Positions 45,243 to 56,118 of a stretch of DNA of 64,000 nucleotides are shown here, piece by piece. Made by a program: the position numbers and the translations under genes. The stretch is from Rhipicephalus microplus (Eukaryota > Arthropoda > Arachnida > Ixodida > Ixodidae). The stretch's first letter is position 1; each line of letters starts with the position of its first letter. The DNA is taken from the NCBI RefSeq assembly GCF_043290135.1, contig NC_134707.1:69803906-69867905 (forward strand), in the 5' to 3' direction. The notes below the pieces were generated by a model. That model searched no databases. It had not been told where the DNA came from and was given only the letters and a program-made list of their open reading frames with translations.

Positions 45243-48200
45243 ATGCCGAATAAGTGTTGTGTACCCGGATGCACCGGCAACTACAAAACAGGAAAGAAGA
45301 TACAAGTGTTTTCCTCCCCTAAAGACGCCGACGCTCATAAACAATGGCTACACGCCATTCCTAGGAAGGACTTCGTGCCGACTTCGTGCACTAAGGTAAG
45401 AATTTGAGATGCTCCTGTTCTTAGCTTGTCGTCGCTTGTTCAGGTAGAAATCACCTATGATGGGAAATACTTGAGCGTGTGGCCGCCGGGCCTCGCGAAG
45501 CGCTGACGCCAGCAGTTGATGAGAATCGCCCAGAAAGGGACGTTCTCAGCAAGGATGGTCAGCTGCGCTTTGTTCACTAACAGTTCCGTGGTGTCGTCCA
45601 TTCTTGCAAGCTCTCGGTGGAAGCGCTTCGTGGAGTGCGGTGACATCACGCTCCCGTGTTTCCTTTCATGTTGCTTGTACCGCTTAGCGCAGCGCTTTTA
45701 TTTAGATGCTTGCGAAACGTATGTAGACTTTGTTTTAGCTACACTCACTGTAAACACGGTCATGCCAACGGGAGCGCAATTTTTTCTTTTGAGAACTGGC
45801 GTCTCAGACGTTGTTGAAACGTTTGTGCAGGTGTGCGCAGATCATTTCGACGCTTCATGCATCGAGAAGACGACATCGTACACGGATCCAAGGACAGGGA
45901 GAGTTATTGAAGTTGCACTCCCAGTACCACGGTTGCGTCCTGGATCTGTCCCAACGGTATTTCCCGGCTGTCCGTCCTACCTATCAGTACGAGACCAGAG
46001 CACGAGAGAAACCCCTGATGCCAAGAGGAGCCGACAAGAAGCCTCCCAACTCGCCCGTGCTGTAGAAGAGTCGCTGGCGTCATATGAAGGGGAGCAAGAA
46101 CGAGACCGGTTTTCGTCCCTCGAAGAACTAAGGGCTCGACTGCAAGGAGTGTCAGTGTCTCCGAAGTGGACTTTGATTCATAAAAAAGAGTGCTCCATGT
46201 TTTTGAACATTATCGACTATCGTGAACCTTGTTTGAATGCGTCATTGACCGTGTTTGCAAACCTTGAAGTCTTTGCCTGCAATTAAGGTTCACCAATCAA
46301 GAACCTTGGTAGCGCTGTTGTACCAGACTCAGTTCAAAAAGTAAGTTCCTTGTTGGAAATTTTGAACAACCTGTCGATGCTGTCTGAGGAGTGCTGCACT
46401 TATCACCACCTGGTTTAAGCAATACATTCCCTTCTGGACAAATTGGAAGCCAGCATTGATGAAGGCAAGAAAGAGACGGTGAACTTTATGAAGGAGCAGC
46501 TACTACTGCTTTCTGCAGAGCGCATTCAGTATAGCGCACAGGGGATGGTCTTTGCATGCATCTTGCGTACAATATCACCACAGGCCTACAAGTTCCTGAG
46601 AAGCACAGGTACACTAACTTTGCCCCACCCAAGCACTATTAGAAATGTGTGCTCGTCTATTCAAATGTGCCCACAAGTTGATTCTTCTGACGACACTTTC
46701 CTTCAGTATGTGTCTCAGAGACTCAAACATCTGCACCCACATGAACACACTGTGACGCTGATGCTTGACGAAATTCATATCAAACCTTGTTTAGATTACA
46801 AAGGTGTGTGAGAACATATGTGTTGCAGTAGTTATCACCATCGAAGCGGCCACATCGGTGCACGTGTTTATGATACAAAGTTTGATTTGCGCATTCAAGG
46901 AGGTGGCGCACATTCATCCGGTAAAAACCTTACAGGGTGAAGTTCTTCATTGCATGCTGAAAAAGGTGTTCTTGGGCTTAGAAGAAATTGGATACAGGGT
47001 CATAGCCATTGTCTTTGACAATAACTCGCTGAACAGGAAGGCAATGAAGATGTCTCTGCCAGAACCAAAGCTAAGCTCTGTTCACCCGCATCCGGCAGAC
47101 CCAGATCGGCCGTTATTTTACGTGGTGGATGCTGTACATCTATTTGAATGCATAAGAAATAACTGGCTCAACCAGAAAAATGCTGGAACCTGCTTTTTCT
47201 ACCCACGCTTCGAGCTTTCGAACAATGAAGTCCATCCCGAATGCAAGATGACTGCTTCATTTAGGCATTTGAGAGATTTGCAAAAAGAGGAGTCACCCCT
47301 GCTTCTGAAGGCTGGGTATGGCTTGACGTCAAAAGCTCTAAATCCAAGCAGCTTTGAACGACAAGACGTCAAACTCGTACTGGAGGTTTTAATCCGCACG
47401 TAGCCGAAGCCCTGGCCACTCGCAAGGGTCATACCGATTTTCAACATGCTACAGCAACCGCCGAGTTCATCAAAATAATTCTTCGTTGGTGGAGCATTGT
47501 CAATGTAAAGACACCTAGTAAAAGCTTCCATTACCGTAATGTTTACGAAGAGCCCATGTCAAACCACACAGATGACCCAAAGGCAAGCTCTCTAAGCGCT
47601 TTTATCACATGGCTGGATGTGTGGGAATTTTATAGGCACGACACCGGAGTACTTACCCAGGAGACATTGAGTGCCTTGAGGCTCTCTGCTCGATCCCTTT
47701 TGGCATTGGTAAAGTACTGCGTTAGTGAGTTTCACTTTAAGTACATTCTGCTAGAAAAAGTCCATACGTATCCTCTCGAGAGTCGCTTTGGACAGTACAG
47801 GCAGATGGCTGGTGGGCAGTATCACATATCTGTTCGCCAGCTTTGCGAAACCGAGGAAAGGATTCGCCTTCAAAATGCCCTTCCAAGGATGAGCAACGAT
47901 GATCTCAGAGGCATCGCAGAGACGGACAGTGTCAGCGATGCGGGCACTTCTTTTAGTGTTCATGTTAGCGATGCTGACCTTGATGAGCTCAGAGCACAAA
48001 TGCCGGTGATTGGTTATGTTGGTGGGTATTGTGCACACGCTGCAATGAAAGTTCTCAAGTGTCAAAGCTGCCAGAGGCAGTTGGTCGTTACCGGAAATAC
48101 GGCCGAAACGGGAGAGGACACCCATTCTTTAATCGCACAACTAGATCGGGGTGGCATCAAATTTCCTTCTGCTCTTGTAATCGCAGTAGTTATGTACACG

Positions 48201-48487
48201 GAGGTTGTAGTTAGAAAGCTCATGACGGAAAGTACTTCTACCTAGTTTTTCCATGGGCCGAACCAAAGAATGTCGTTCGGCAACTTACACTGGACTCTTT
48301 GCCAAGGCTTGAGGACATAAATACGTGTGAAAACGGGCACACTTACGAGCTCCTCATCACATTGGTTGCAAACTGTGCAGCAAATATAATGCTGAACAAC
48401 TTGTGCAAGCAAAGGAATGATCTTTTACGCATTGAAAAAGATCAGAAGGCGAAAAATAGAAAGGCCCGAATTTTTCTTGGAAAGTAA
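45243..48487 (+). pseudogene. THAP-domain P-element-like transposase
   Basis: Exon 1 (45243-45395, 51 codons) and exon 2 (from 45831) join in phase 0. The THAP finger is C-X2-4-C (C5/C6, C10), W35, then C53 and H56 in VCADHF, with an AVPTIF-like box (SVPTVF) downstream. Then come a coiled region, the transposase blocks LDEIHIKPCLDYKG (candidate first Asp), VIAIVFDNNSLNRKAM, DAVHLFECIRNNWLNQKN, and ESRFGQYRQMAGGQYH, and a C-terminal CxxC motif. Such proteins bind the TIRs and cut DNA in the nucleus. Lesions: TAA at 46284-46286 and 46416-46418, frameshifts near 46803-46808, 47385-47395 and 48228-48240. Between lesions the frame is well kept, so decay is moderate. Confidence 0.9.
45396..45830 (+). 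other. Predicted intron of the THAP transposase
   Basis: Donor AAG|GTAAGA at 45395/45396 and acceptor TTTGTGCAG|GTGTGC at 45830/45831 bound 435 bp. Splicing joins the first and second halves of the zinc finger in phase 0. Without it the frame stops six bases after the donor. Confidence 0.82.
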
Positions 48488-49669
48488 TTTTCCAAGCGTC
48501 GCGTCTTTCTCTTCACATTTATTCTTGTGAAACTGCACTGAGGGTATTTGATTGCATAGTCATGACTCGATTTCCTTGGTATACTTCTGCCTTATGTAAA
48601 ATGAGCCTTGTTTCCAGTTTTGTATCTCTTTACAAGTTGTTAGCTTTTAAAAGTGCTGTACTCTTTTTTCTTTTTTTTAACTTGAACGGCCTCGGTGCCC
48701 ACTGTAGCAGTTGTACACTCCGTTTTGGTACCTGAGCTGTGTACACTTTCCTTGTGCACTCTGTGTACAGACATGTTGTGCACTGTGATTTGTTTTTTCT
48801 TAGATTTTTCTTTGATTTTTTTCCCTAGGACATGCACCTACCTGTGGCAGTACAATTACTTTCCTTTCAGTCATTTATCATGCTGTGGACCACAATTTAG
48901 TCAACAGTGTTCTTATATATTCTATTTTTTTGCAAGTGTTTGAACCTGATACCTTGTGTTGCTACTGCTACTACGATAAACGAATGGTATGTTTTCTTCT
49001 AACCTACAATTTAAATGAAAGTGTGCTTTTTCTGTTCCAAAGCACGGGGATGATTTTGCTGTTACAATCTGTTCTGTTTTCTGAGTTTTATGTGGCAAGA
49101 TATTGAGTTTTGTACTTTTGGCATATTTTCAGCATCAAGGGCAACATCTTGTGTTGCCTGTCGTCTGCCTGGACCGAGAACAATGTGCACTGTGATATTT
49201 GTACAGACGGCGTCTGGCTGTGATAAATATGCCTTATTCCATTCACGATATTCATTATTTCTTGATACCTTTATAAGTTCCCCGCCGCGGTGGCTCAGTG
49301 GCTAAGGCGTTGCGCTGCTGAGCACTAGGGCGCGGTTTCGATACCCGGCTGCGGCGGCCGCATTTCCGATGGAGGTGAAAAGCAAAAGCGCCCGTATGTA
49401 CGAGATTTCGGCACACAATAAAGATTCCCAGGTAGTGAAACTTAATCCTGAGCCCTTCCCTACGGCGCGCTTCATCGCCTGCGTTGCGTCGGCGCGTTAA
49501 ACCATACAATCAATCGATACTTTGGTAAATCGTGCGGACATGGTGTCAAGGAACCTCGCCTGAGTCAGTAGGCGTGAAGAACGCGCGCGGCAAGCGCTCG
49601 CGGCTGGCGCAGCCACCCAGCGAAGGGCAGCCGGCGCGATGTGACGTCGTCGACGTCACGTCACGTGAC
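48488..49669 (+). other. 3' region of the P transposon
   Basis: AT-rich non-coding sequence after the transposase, a SINE at 49281-49503, then GC-rich sub-terminal DNA with repeated GACGTCACGTGACG-type words next to the right TIR. Sub-terminal motifs of this kind could be transposase-binding sites (inference). Confidence 0.7.
49281..49503 (+). mobile_element. Ruka-like SINE inside the P transposon
   Basis: The head CCGCCGCGGTGGCTCAGTGG contains box A. Box B is GGTTTCGATACCC. The body GCGGCCGCATTTCCGATGGA leads to a tail ending CAATCAATC. GATAC(C)TTTATAAG before and GATACTTTGGTAA after may be an eroded target duplication. Confidence 0.88.
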
Positions 49670-50416
49670 GCGCAGGCCTGAAAAGCTTCCGGGGGTGACT
49701 ACGCGAACAACTCAACGGCGTCATCACGCGTCAGTGCCTTTCTGCCGCGCTCGCACAGTGAGTCACCTCAGCCAGCGAGCCCGTTGAAGCAATCGGCGCC
49801 TTCCTGTCTGGCAAGTCTGACGCAATGCGTGGCGAGGTCACTCGTCCTTGGGTGCAGCCACGTGCAGCGCAGTGGCTCCACATTCGATGAGAATAACGCG
49901 GCCCAGCGGCGATCCCATTGGAGGATTCTGACCTCACGACCAGCGGCGCTTCTGGTTGGATGTTTGGTTACTCAAAAAATCCACCCGGTGCATGTAAAAA
50001 AAGCCCTGCGGCACTTCGCGAGTAGGAGACATATGTGTTAGAGAGGAGAGCTCGGCTCTTCGGGTCTCTAAGCTGTCAGCCCGAGTGCCGAATTCGTAAC
50101 GCCTCTGTATATATGCTGTATATGAACCTTGTTTAACTCACCGTCGTCTCGTCCGCTTGTCTATCAGCTCTGCGCAGAAGCAGTCGCGAGCTGAGAAACC
50201 TACGCTACGAAACAGCTGGTGACCTTCTGGGCGGAGTCTGAAGCAGTGGCGCCTTCGGGACCATGTTGGCATTACCGTCTTTCGTAACAGTGGTGGCAGC
50301 GGTGGGATTCGTGGCGCCCTTCGTAACGTCGTCGGAGGCGCGCTTCGTAACAGTGGTGGCAGTGGTGGGATTTCGTGGCGCCCTTCGTAACGTCGTCGGA
50401 GGCACGCTTCGTAACA

Positions 50417-50440
50417 GTGGTTGGCAGCTGTGGGATCGGC
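50417..50440 (+). promoter_or_regulatory. Putative primer-binding site of the gypsy element
   Basis: GTGGTTGGCAGCTGTGGGAT follows the LTR end directly, the usual place for tRNA priming of minus-strand DNA. A very similar word, GTGGTGGCAGCGGTGGGATT, is part of each tandem unit at the LTR end. The matching tRNA was not determined. Confidence 0.5.
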
Positions 50441-50735
50441 CGGCGTCAGCAACATCGATGGGGTGAGTGCCTGATGTTTTCCCTTCAGTTCACCAGACTA
50501 CTCTAGCTCAGGTTATAGTAGTTTAGAGAAGAGCTGTGTGAAGCACTAGAGTGAGCTTTGATTGTTTTAAGCAAAGTCAGAGCGCTTTGAAACCAAAGTT
50601 AAGGCGGAGGTTGTAAACACGGCAGTGTTAAAATTGCTTGTTCGTCTTGCTAGTAGACCTTTAGTGGGTACGGCAAGTAGATTCTTAACAGCAGCAATCA
50701 GCAAGAGACTAGCGTGAACGATTTAGAACCTTAAA

Positions 50736-51709
50736 ATGAAGGAACTCATCGAAATTTGTAAGGAACTCGGCATTACTTTGGGCCGTGCGAAACAAAAGCA
50801 AGCGATCCTTGGGATCATTAAGGATGGAGTGTCGACTGAGGAAGTCGATGAGGCCTGGGCGGATATCAAAGCACGCCGCGAGGAGGCCGAAAGGCGAGAA
50901 GCTCGCGAACGTGAAGAAGCTGAAAGGCGAGAAGTTCGCGAACGTGAAGAAGCAGAAAGGCGGGAACGTCGCGAACGCGAGGAGGCCGAGAGACAGAAGC
51001 GCCTCGAGTGGAAACGAATAGAATTGGCAATGCTACAGTGTTTGCAGGCGCCTAGCGTAGCTTCTCCGACAGTTCAGGTTAGCGGTTATAGAATTACGGA
51101 CCAACTGCCACCGTTCGTAGTAGGCGAGGACATGGCGAAGTATCTCGTCAAGTTTGGACACGTCTGTGAGCGAAATGCTTTAGAGCGGTCTTTTTGGGCG
51201 CAGAACCTGTTAGCTCTTCTTCCCGGCGAAGTGTCCGACGCGATAACTTGCTTGTCGAGGGAAGCGTTTGAGGGCTATGACGAGGTAAAGAAGTGCTCTT
51301 GAGACGTTATAAGTTGTCATCCGAGGCTTCCAGGCAAAGGTTCCGGTATGCTAAAAAGGGGAATGAGTAACACGTTGACTTCGCGTTTCGTCTTAAAGCT
51401 GATATAATTGAATGGCACAAGGGTGAAGGTGTTTATGACGACCACTATAAAGTGGTGGAATGCGTTGCATTGGAGCGATTCTACAGCTGCATCGAGGAGG
51501 ATGTCAAACTTTGGCTGCAGGACAAACTTGGTGAAGTACAGCTAAACAAGGTAGCAGAGTTAGCTGAGGAGTATTATACTCGCCGAATGTTGCATATCAG
51601 GGCAGTGCGCGTTAAAAAGGACGAAAGGACAGAGCGCTTTTCGAAGAAACCTGATCAACGGAAGCCGCGATCTGCTACAACTGCAGAAAGAAAGGGCACA
51701 TCGCGATAA
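50736..51709 (+). pseudogene. Gypsy Gag with coiled-coil N-terminus
   Basis: It starts MKELIEICKELGITLGRAKQ. A charged heptad-like coil follows (residues about 45-95) built from repeats of EAERRE/REREEAERR, encoded by short DNA repeats at 50880-51000. The core contains AKYLVKFGHVCERNALERSF and, after a frame change near 51296-51300, the block LRRYKLSSEASRQRF and VVECVALERFYSC. Gag packages the element RNA. Lesions: the frameshift near 51298, TAA at 51368-51370 and a frame change before the zinc knuckle. Typical of tick gypsy Gags by overall pattern. Confidence 0.83.
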
Positions 51710-51860
51710 ACTTTTAGCAAAAGCTTGCAACTATCCGAGAATCGGAAAACAAACGGAAGCCGCGAATCTGCTACAACTCCAAAAAGGAAGAGCACATCGC
51801 GATAAACTCTAAACAAAAGTTTGCTTTCGCAACAATCCGAGAATCGGAAAAGAACATGCA
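51656..51860 (+). repeat. Tandem duplication of the Gag zinc-knuckle segment
   Basis: Two adjacent ~95-110-bp copies share GGAAGCCGCGA, CTGCTACAACT and GCACATCGCGATAAACT, ending with ATCCGAGAATCGGAAAA. The first encodes CYNCRKKGHIA (half of a CCHC knuckle and its His); in the second the second Cys and other positions are lost. The duplication is internal to the element. Confidence 0.8.
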
Positions 51861-53215
51861 GTTGTTAGAGCCGTATATTCAAGAAATTAGTGGGAATGGA
51901 AAAACGTGTTGAGCACTTCGAGACTCAGCGGCAACCATGGACGTTGTCCATCCTTCGTTGGTGTCTCCAGATGACTTTACAGGAGAATGCGCGTGGATTA
52001 GGCGAGTCGCCGAGGAGCAGAGTGCTTGCTTACCAATCGCTACGATTGTCATTGAAGGCCCGTTCGGTAAGCTTCGCACCGAAGCGGCTGTGTCTGCCGC
52101 GCTTCCCGATCGTTTTCCTTATTTTTCCTCTAACAACTCAGAGCAGCTTCTCAAAGAGCAGGGTAAATCGTTCTTCCCCAACTTAGCGTACATGGCCCTC
52201 ACGCGATCGCAAGCGTGGAAGCTTTCGAAGGATCTTGATCTTGTTCAATGTGGTGAAACAAGTTCAAAGTCAGCAGATCTGTGTGACCTTGGCGGCGAGT
52301 CGACGGAACCTCAGAGAGGAAATTCTCCGTGTGGATCATGTAAGCAGTCACTCGAGCGGCCCGTCGCCGAAGCGACCGGCATGGTTTGCGTAGTGGGGGG
52401 AGATGACATGGAGCCATTAAGCCAGAGCGAAAGGGGTGCAACGCTCTCGCCTGTAGCGGAAAGTTGGAGTAAGTAGTCAAGAGTTGATCGAGAAATGCTC
52501 ATTCGAGAGCAGCGTGAGGACCTTTCGATGAAAGCGCTAATGAAAAGCGTAAACTTGGGAAAAACGGAAAATAATGTTTCTTTTTTTTGAAAAAGCAGGG
52601 CTTTTGTATCGGAGCTACACAAATGCGCAAGGTCGCAAGTATGAGCAGCTCTTGGTGCCACAAAAGTATCGTCGCCAACAATTGGAACTGGCGCTTGAAA
52701 ACGCGTGGGCCAGGCATCTCGGCATAAAAAGAATAAGGCTAGAGTTTCTCTTGAGCTTTATTGGCCGAAATGCTGGAAGGATATCGAAGACTTTGTACGC
52801 TCATGTGACACTTGTAAGAGAGCGGGGAAATCCGCGGACCAGTGGAAGGCACCCATGAAGCTTTCTGATACCAATTATGAAGTGAAATTAGAAAAGCAGC
52901 CGAACAATATTTACCACAGTAACTTAATGAAACCATACGTTCAACGTCAAGCGGTCGTAAATCTGCTGTTGAATGCTTCAGAGGAAGAGGGAGCACAAAT
53001 TCTGACCACTAGTGAAGTAATTGAAAGGGGATCGGAGGTAATCTTGGAGCAATTGAACCTAGGGCCTAGGTTAAGTGAAGTCTAGAAGGAGGACCTGAGA
53101 AGGAATCTTTCCTTTTATGAGAAATCTGGACTCCCATATTGTAGTTACACAGATGTGCAACATCGCAAGTACGAGCAGCCGTTAGTACCGCATAGGTATC
53201 GTCGCCTTAAAATGG
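51861..53215 (+). pseudogene. Gypsy Pol remnant: protease-like region and integrase N-terminal pieces
   Basis: LRDSAAT (51913-51933) resembles a retropepsin active site, with TGA at 51910-51912 just before it. The frame 51937-52476 continues the protease and linker region. Then KALMKSVN and FFEKAGLLYRSYT with LVPQKYRRQQLELA, HLGIKR and CDTCKRAGKSADQWKAPMKL form the zinc-binding integrase N-terminus (HHCC type). At about 52861 the sequence jumps to a downstream part (YHSNLMKPYVQRQAVVNLL), skipping the integrase catalytic core. A second diverged piece of the integrase start lies at 53090-53210. No RT or RNase H block is present. Several stops and shifts. Confidence 0.75.
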
Positions 53216-53914
53216 CCGGTCACTGAGGTGGAGCATGATACTCCAACAGCACAACTTTGACGTTCGCAACAAACAAAGGAAAGCTAAACGCTAATGCAGA
53301 CGCATTGAGCTGTGTGTTTATTTAGTACCTTCTCCACTTTTCGGTTTCTCGCTGGCGATTCGGGGCCAAATTTTGTCCTCATCACGGCCTTAGCTGAGCG
53401 CTCTCGTCCAGAATGAGCTCAAGAAGCCAACTTTATGTTCTATTCTATTGCGTTACGTTGTTGTACGTGTAAAAATTGAGTTCTCATTTTAAGAGTCTTG
53501 TGTCCCACATGTGCCTCTTAGTGTAGAGGGAACAAATTCCGATAGACACGTAGCTGGGCATATGATGTACGATACTTTGTCTGGTGTTCTGTCGGGTGAC
53601 CAAGGGCACTTGCTTGTGTCGTGTGTTGTCTGTTGTCGAACCACTCTTGACAAATTGCAAAACCATCGACAAGTGCTGAAACCAAAGATCGTCAGAAGAG
53701 ACGAGCGAAGCTGGTCGACAAGTTGTGGCGACAAGCCAGTGGAGTTGGGATCCGTCCTCAAGATTGGGAATGTTCCCGGAACAGAGTCTGGAGCGGCATT
53801 CTCCCCATGGCCCTGGAGGTGAACCTGGAGGGACCTGGCGAACGAGCGCCTTTGACATCCGAGCCACGTGGAAGCAGCTCGTCTATCCGGCGCATTGTCT
53901 GGCGGTGAGGGTGC
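53216..53914 (+). other. Gypsy 3' internal region
   Basis: Between the last Pol remnant and the 3' LTR. Open frames such as 53511-53822 and 53489-53983 (minus) have no recognised domain. A purine-rich stretch GGCGGTGAGGGTGC (53901-53914) directly before the LTR is the candidate polypurine tract. Confidence 0.65.
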
Positions 53915-54649
53915 TGTTATGCCTGCGAGTCCACAGCGAACGTCCATGCCTCTGAAAAAGGCAATCTGTGTAAAGGCCAGCACGTGAGCCCGCCTGACGC
54001 GAACAACTGAACGGCGTCATCACGCGGCGGTGCCTTTCTGCCGCGCACGCACAGTGAGTCACCTCAGCCAGCGAGCCCGTCGAAGCAATCGGCGCCTTTC
54101 TGTTTGGCGAGTCTGACGCAATGCGTGGCGAAGTCACTCGTCCTTGGGAGCAGCCTTGTGCAGCGCAGCGGCTCCAGATTTGATGAAAATGACGCGGCCC
54201 AGCGGCAATCCCATTGGAGGATTCTGACCTCATGACTAGCGGCGCTTCTGGTTGGACATTTGGTTACTGAAAGAATCCACCCGGTGCAAATAAAAAAAAG
54301 CTTTGCGCCGCGTCGGGAGCAGTAGATTTATGTGCCAGAGAAGAGAGCTCGGCTCTTCGACTCTCTAAGCTGTCGGTCCCGGTGCCGAATCTGTAACGCC
54401 TCTGTGTATATGCTGTACATAAACCTTGTTTAACTCACCGTCGTCTCGTCCGCTCGTCTATCAGCTCTGCGCAGAAGCAGTCGCGAGCTGAGAAACCTAC
54501 GCTACCAAACGGCTGGTGACCTTGCCGGCGGAGTCCGAAGCAGTGGCGCCTTCGGGATCGTGTTGGCGTCGCCGTCTTTGGTAACACTGGTGGCAGCGGT
54601 GGGAATCGTGACGCCCTTCGTAATGTCGTCGGAGGCGCGCTTCGTAACA
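53915..54649 (+). repeat. Gypsy 3' LTR
   Basis: Starts TGTTATGCCTGCGAG and ends GCTTCGTAACA. It retains the uninterrupted P-transposon target (ACGCGAAC at 53997-54004) and has one 63-bp end unit (from GGTAACA at 54580 to CGTAACA at 54643) instead of two. Visible substitutions versus the 5' LTR show the insertion is not very recent. Confidence 0.92.
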
Positions 54650-54678
54650 ATGTAAAGCTAGCGAAACGCACGCGCGCT

Positions 54679-54725
54679 GACATACATACATACATACATA
54701 CATACATACATTATACATACATAAA

Positions 54726-54754
<29 letters not shown>
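54679..54754. repeat. (CATA)n microsatellite
   Basis: About 17 CATA/TACA units begin 30 bp right of the gypsy 3' LTR, preceded by AAAGCTAGCGAAACGCACGC, which looks like a piece of a 147-bp unit. Confidence 0.96.
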
Positions 54755-54756
<2 letters not shown>

Positions 54757-55114
54757 TACCTCTCTTTAATATCTTCTTTGGGTTTGTTCAAACAACGACG
54801 CCTAGAGAGTCCACGATGCGTTGTCTACAGCACCGTGGCGTTTGGCGCATTCTTTGACGAACTTTACAGTTTTCAAGATGCGAAAATCCAAGAGCTTTAT
54901 TCTGTTCCCGCCTTCCGTGAAAAACCATGCAAAAAAGAAATCCAATGGTAATCCCTATTTTGATACACTGCCGCGATTACATTTAACGTTACATTCATGC
55001 AATAGCAGGCCTGCGCCTTCCATTGTTATTACCACTCGCGATAGTTCTGACGAGCGCCATGCAGTCAGCATCAATGTTTCAGAGCATTAGAAGACCCTTT
55101 CACGATTCTTGTTA
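54755..55114. other. Intergenic, nothing recognised
   Basis: A short plus-strand frame at 54821-55090 has no recognisable motif. Confidence 0.5.
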
Positions 55115-55690
55115 CGAGGCAGCCGAACTGCCTCGTGATTTTTTTGTTTAGTTGTAATAAAACTTTACGCGTTTAAAAAAGCTCAGCCATCTTGAAAAGT
55201 TTGGTATTTTGCCCTACCCTAGTTGAGTATCATTTCGTATGCTGGTGCCAAATTTTATTCCTTCTTTTTATGAAATATTATTAAACCAAATAAAAACGCC
55301 ATGCGATAAAGCCGTGACTACTCACAAGCCATTGAAAATTTGCTCTTGCTTGAATTTTTTGTCAGACAGAAAGGTAAAACGAGGTTTCATAACCCGATAA
55401 ACAAATGTTGCTTGCGCACTAAGTAGGCCAGCACATAGGCTGCTCGGAAGAGGGTCTTCGAAAGCAGTAGTCATCTTTCTTTGGATGCCGTTATTCTTTT
55501 TTTTTGTGGGGACGGCTTTGAGCCCTCCTCTAGTAGGGTACTATGTGCTCTGATTTGTTAAACATTTATTATAACAAAAGCAGTCCTTTATTTATTGTTC
55601 CTAGAGGCCCATGGAACGGCATTCATGCTCTCCCATAGTAGTGTACCTAGTACACTAAATTGTTACCCACTTTTTTAAACACCCACATGT
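55115..55690 (+). repeat. Dispersed repeat R2, copy 2
   Basis: Matches 27095-27545 in block order, ending with ATGCTCTCCCATAGTAGTG and TACCTAGTACACTAAATTG. It begins with a 9-bp hairpin, ACGAGGCAG/CTGCCTCGT (about 55116-55138). It borders the TATC tract of the second composite repeat. Confidence 0.65.
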
Positions 55691-55744
55691 ACACCCTTGG
55701 GCAGCACTCTGGTCCCCGTAGTCTTGTAAAAAAGTAAATAATCG

Positions 55745-56092
<348 letters not shown>

Positions 56093-56118
56093 CCTAGCCG
56101 TTTTAATATTGATATCGA

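Larger units (their letters stand above)
45029..49700 (+). mobile_element. P-superfamily DNA transposon with THAP transposase
   Basis: The terminal inverted repeats start GTCACCCCCGGAA and contain TTTTCAGGCCTGCGC; left 45029-45060 and right 49670-49699 match at about 30 of 32 positions, with two extra bases on the left. One additional T at 49700 sits outside the right TIR. TSD is 8 bp. It encodes an N-terminal THAP zinc finger joined to a THAP9/P-type transposase with an intron, and carries a SINE near its 3' end. Presence inside an LTR dates it as younger than the LTR element. Confidence 0.93.
44939..50416 (+). repeat. Gypsy 5' LTR, interrupted by the P transposon
   Basis: LTR sequence is in two parts, 44939-45028 and 49701-50416, which match 53915-54004 and 53997-54649 respectively. 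It ends in two tandem 62-64-bp units (CGTAACA at 50283, 50345 and 50409). The promoter and poly(A) signals would lie around 50000-50135 by analogy; TATATATGCTGTATATGAAC near 50110 is a candidate TATA region. Confidence 0.88.
44939..54649 (+). mobile_element. Ty3/gypsy-like LTR retrotransposon, decayed, with nested P transposon
   Basis: Two LTRs bracket a 3.5-kb interior with Gag, a protease-like region and integrase pieces. The LTR termini are TGTTA...TAACA (first base C in the 5' copy). Without the 4672-bp insert and one copy of its 8-bp duplication the 5' LTR is about 798 bp; the 3' LTR is 735 bp, the gap explained by one 63-bp unit. RT and RNase H are not found, so the element is internally deleted and non-autonomous. 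No target duplication is visible: the left flank is a CA microsatellite and the right flank begins ATGTA. The sequence type fits tick gypsy elements (family recognition). Confidence 0.88.

Noticed and set aside
44798..45280. Overlapping 88-160-aa frames on both strands around the CA tract
   Set aside because: Poly Thr-His, Val-Cys or Arg-Val translations of the CA repeat joined to LTR and TIR sequence.
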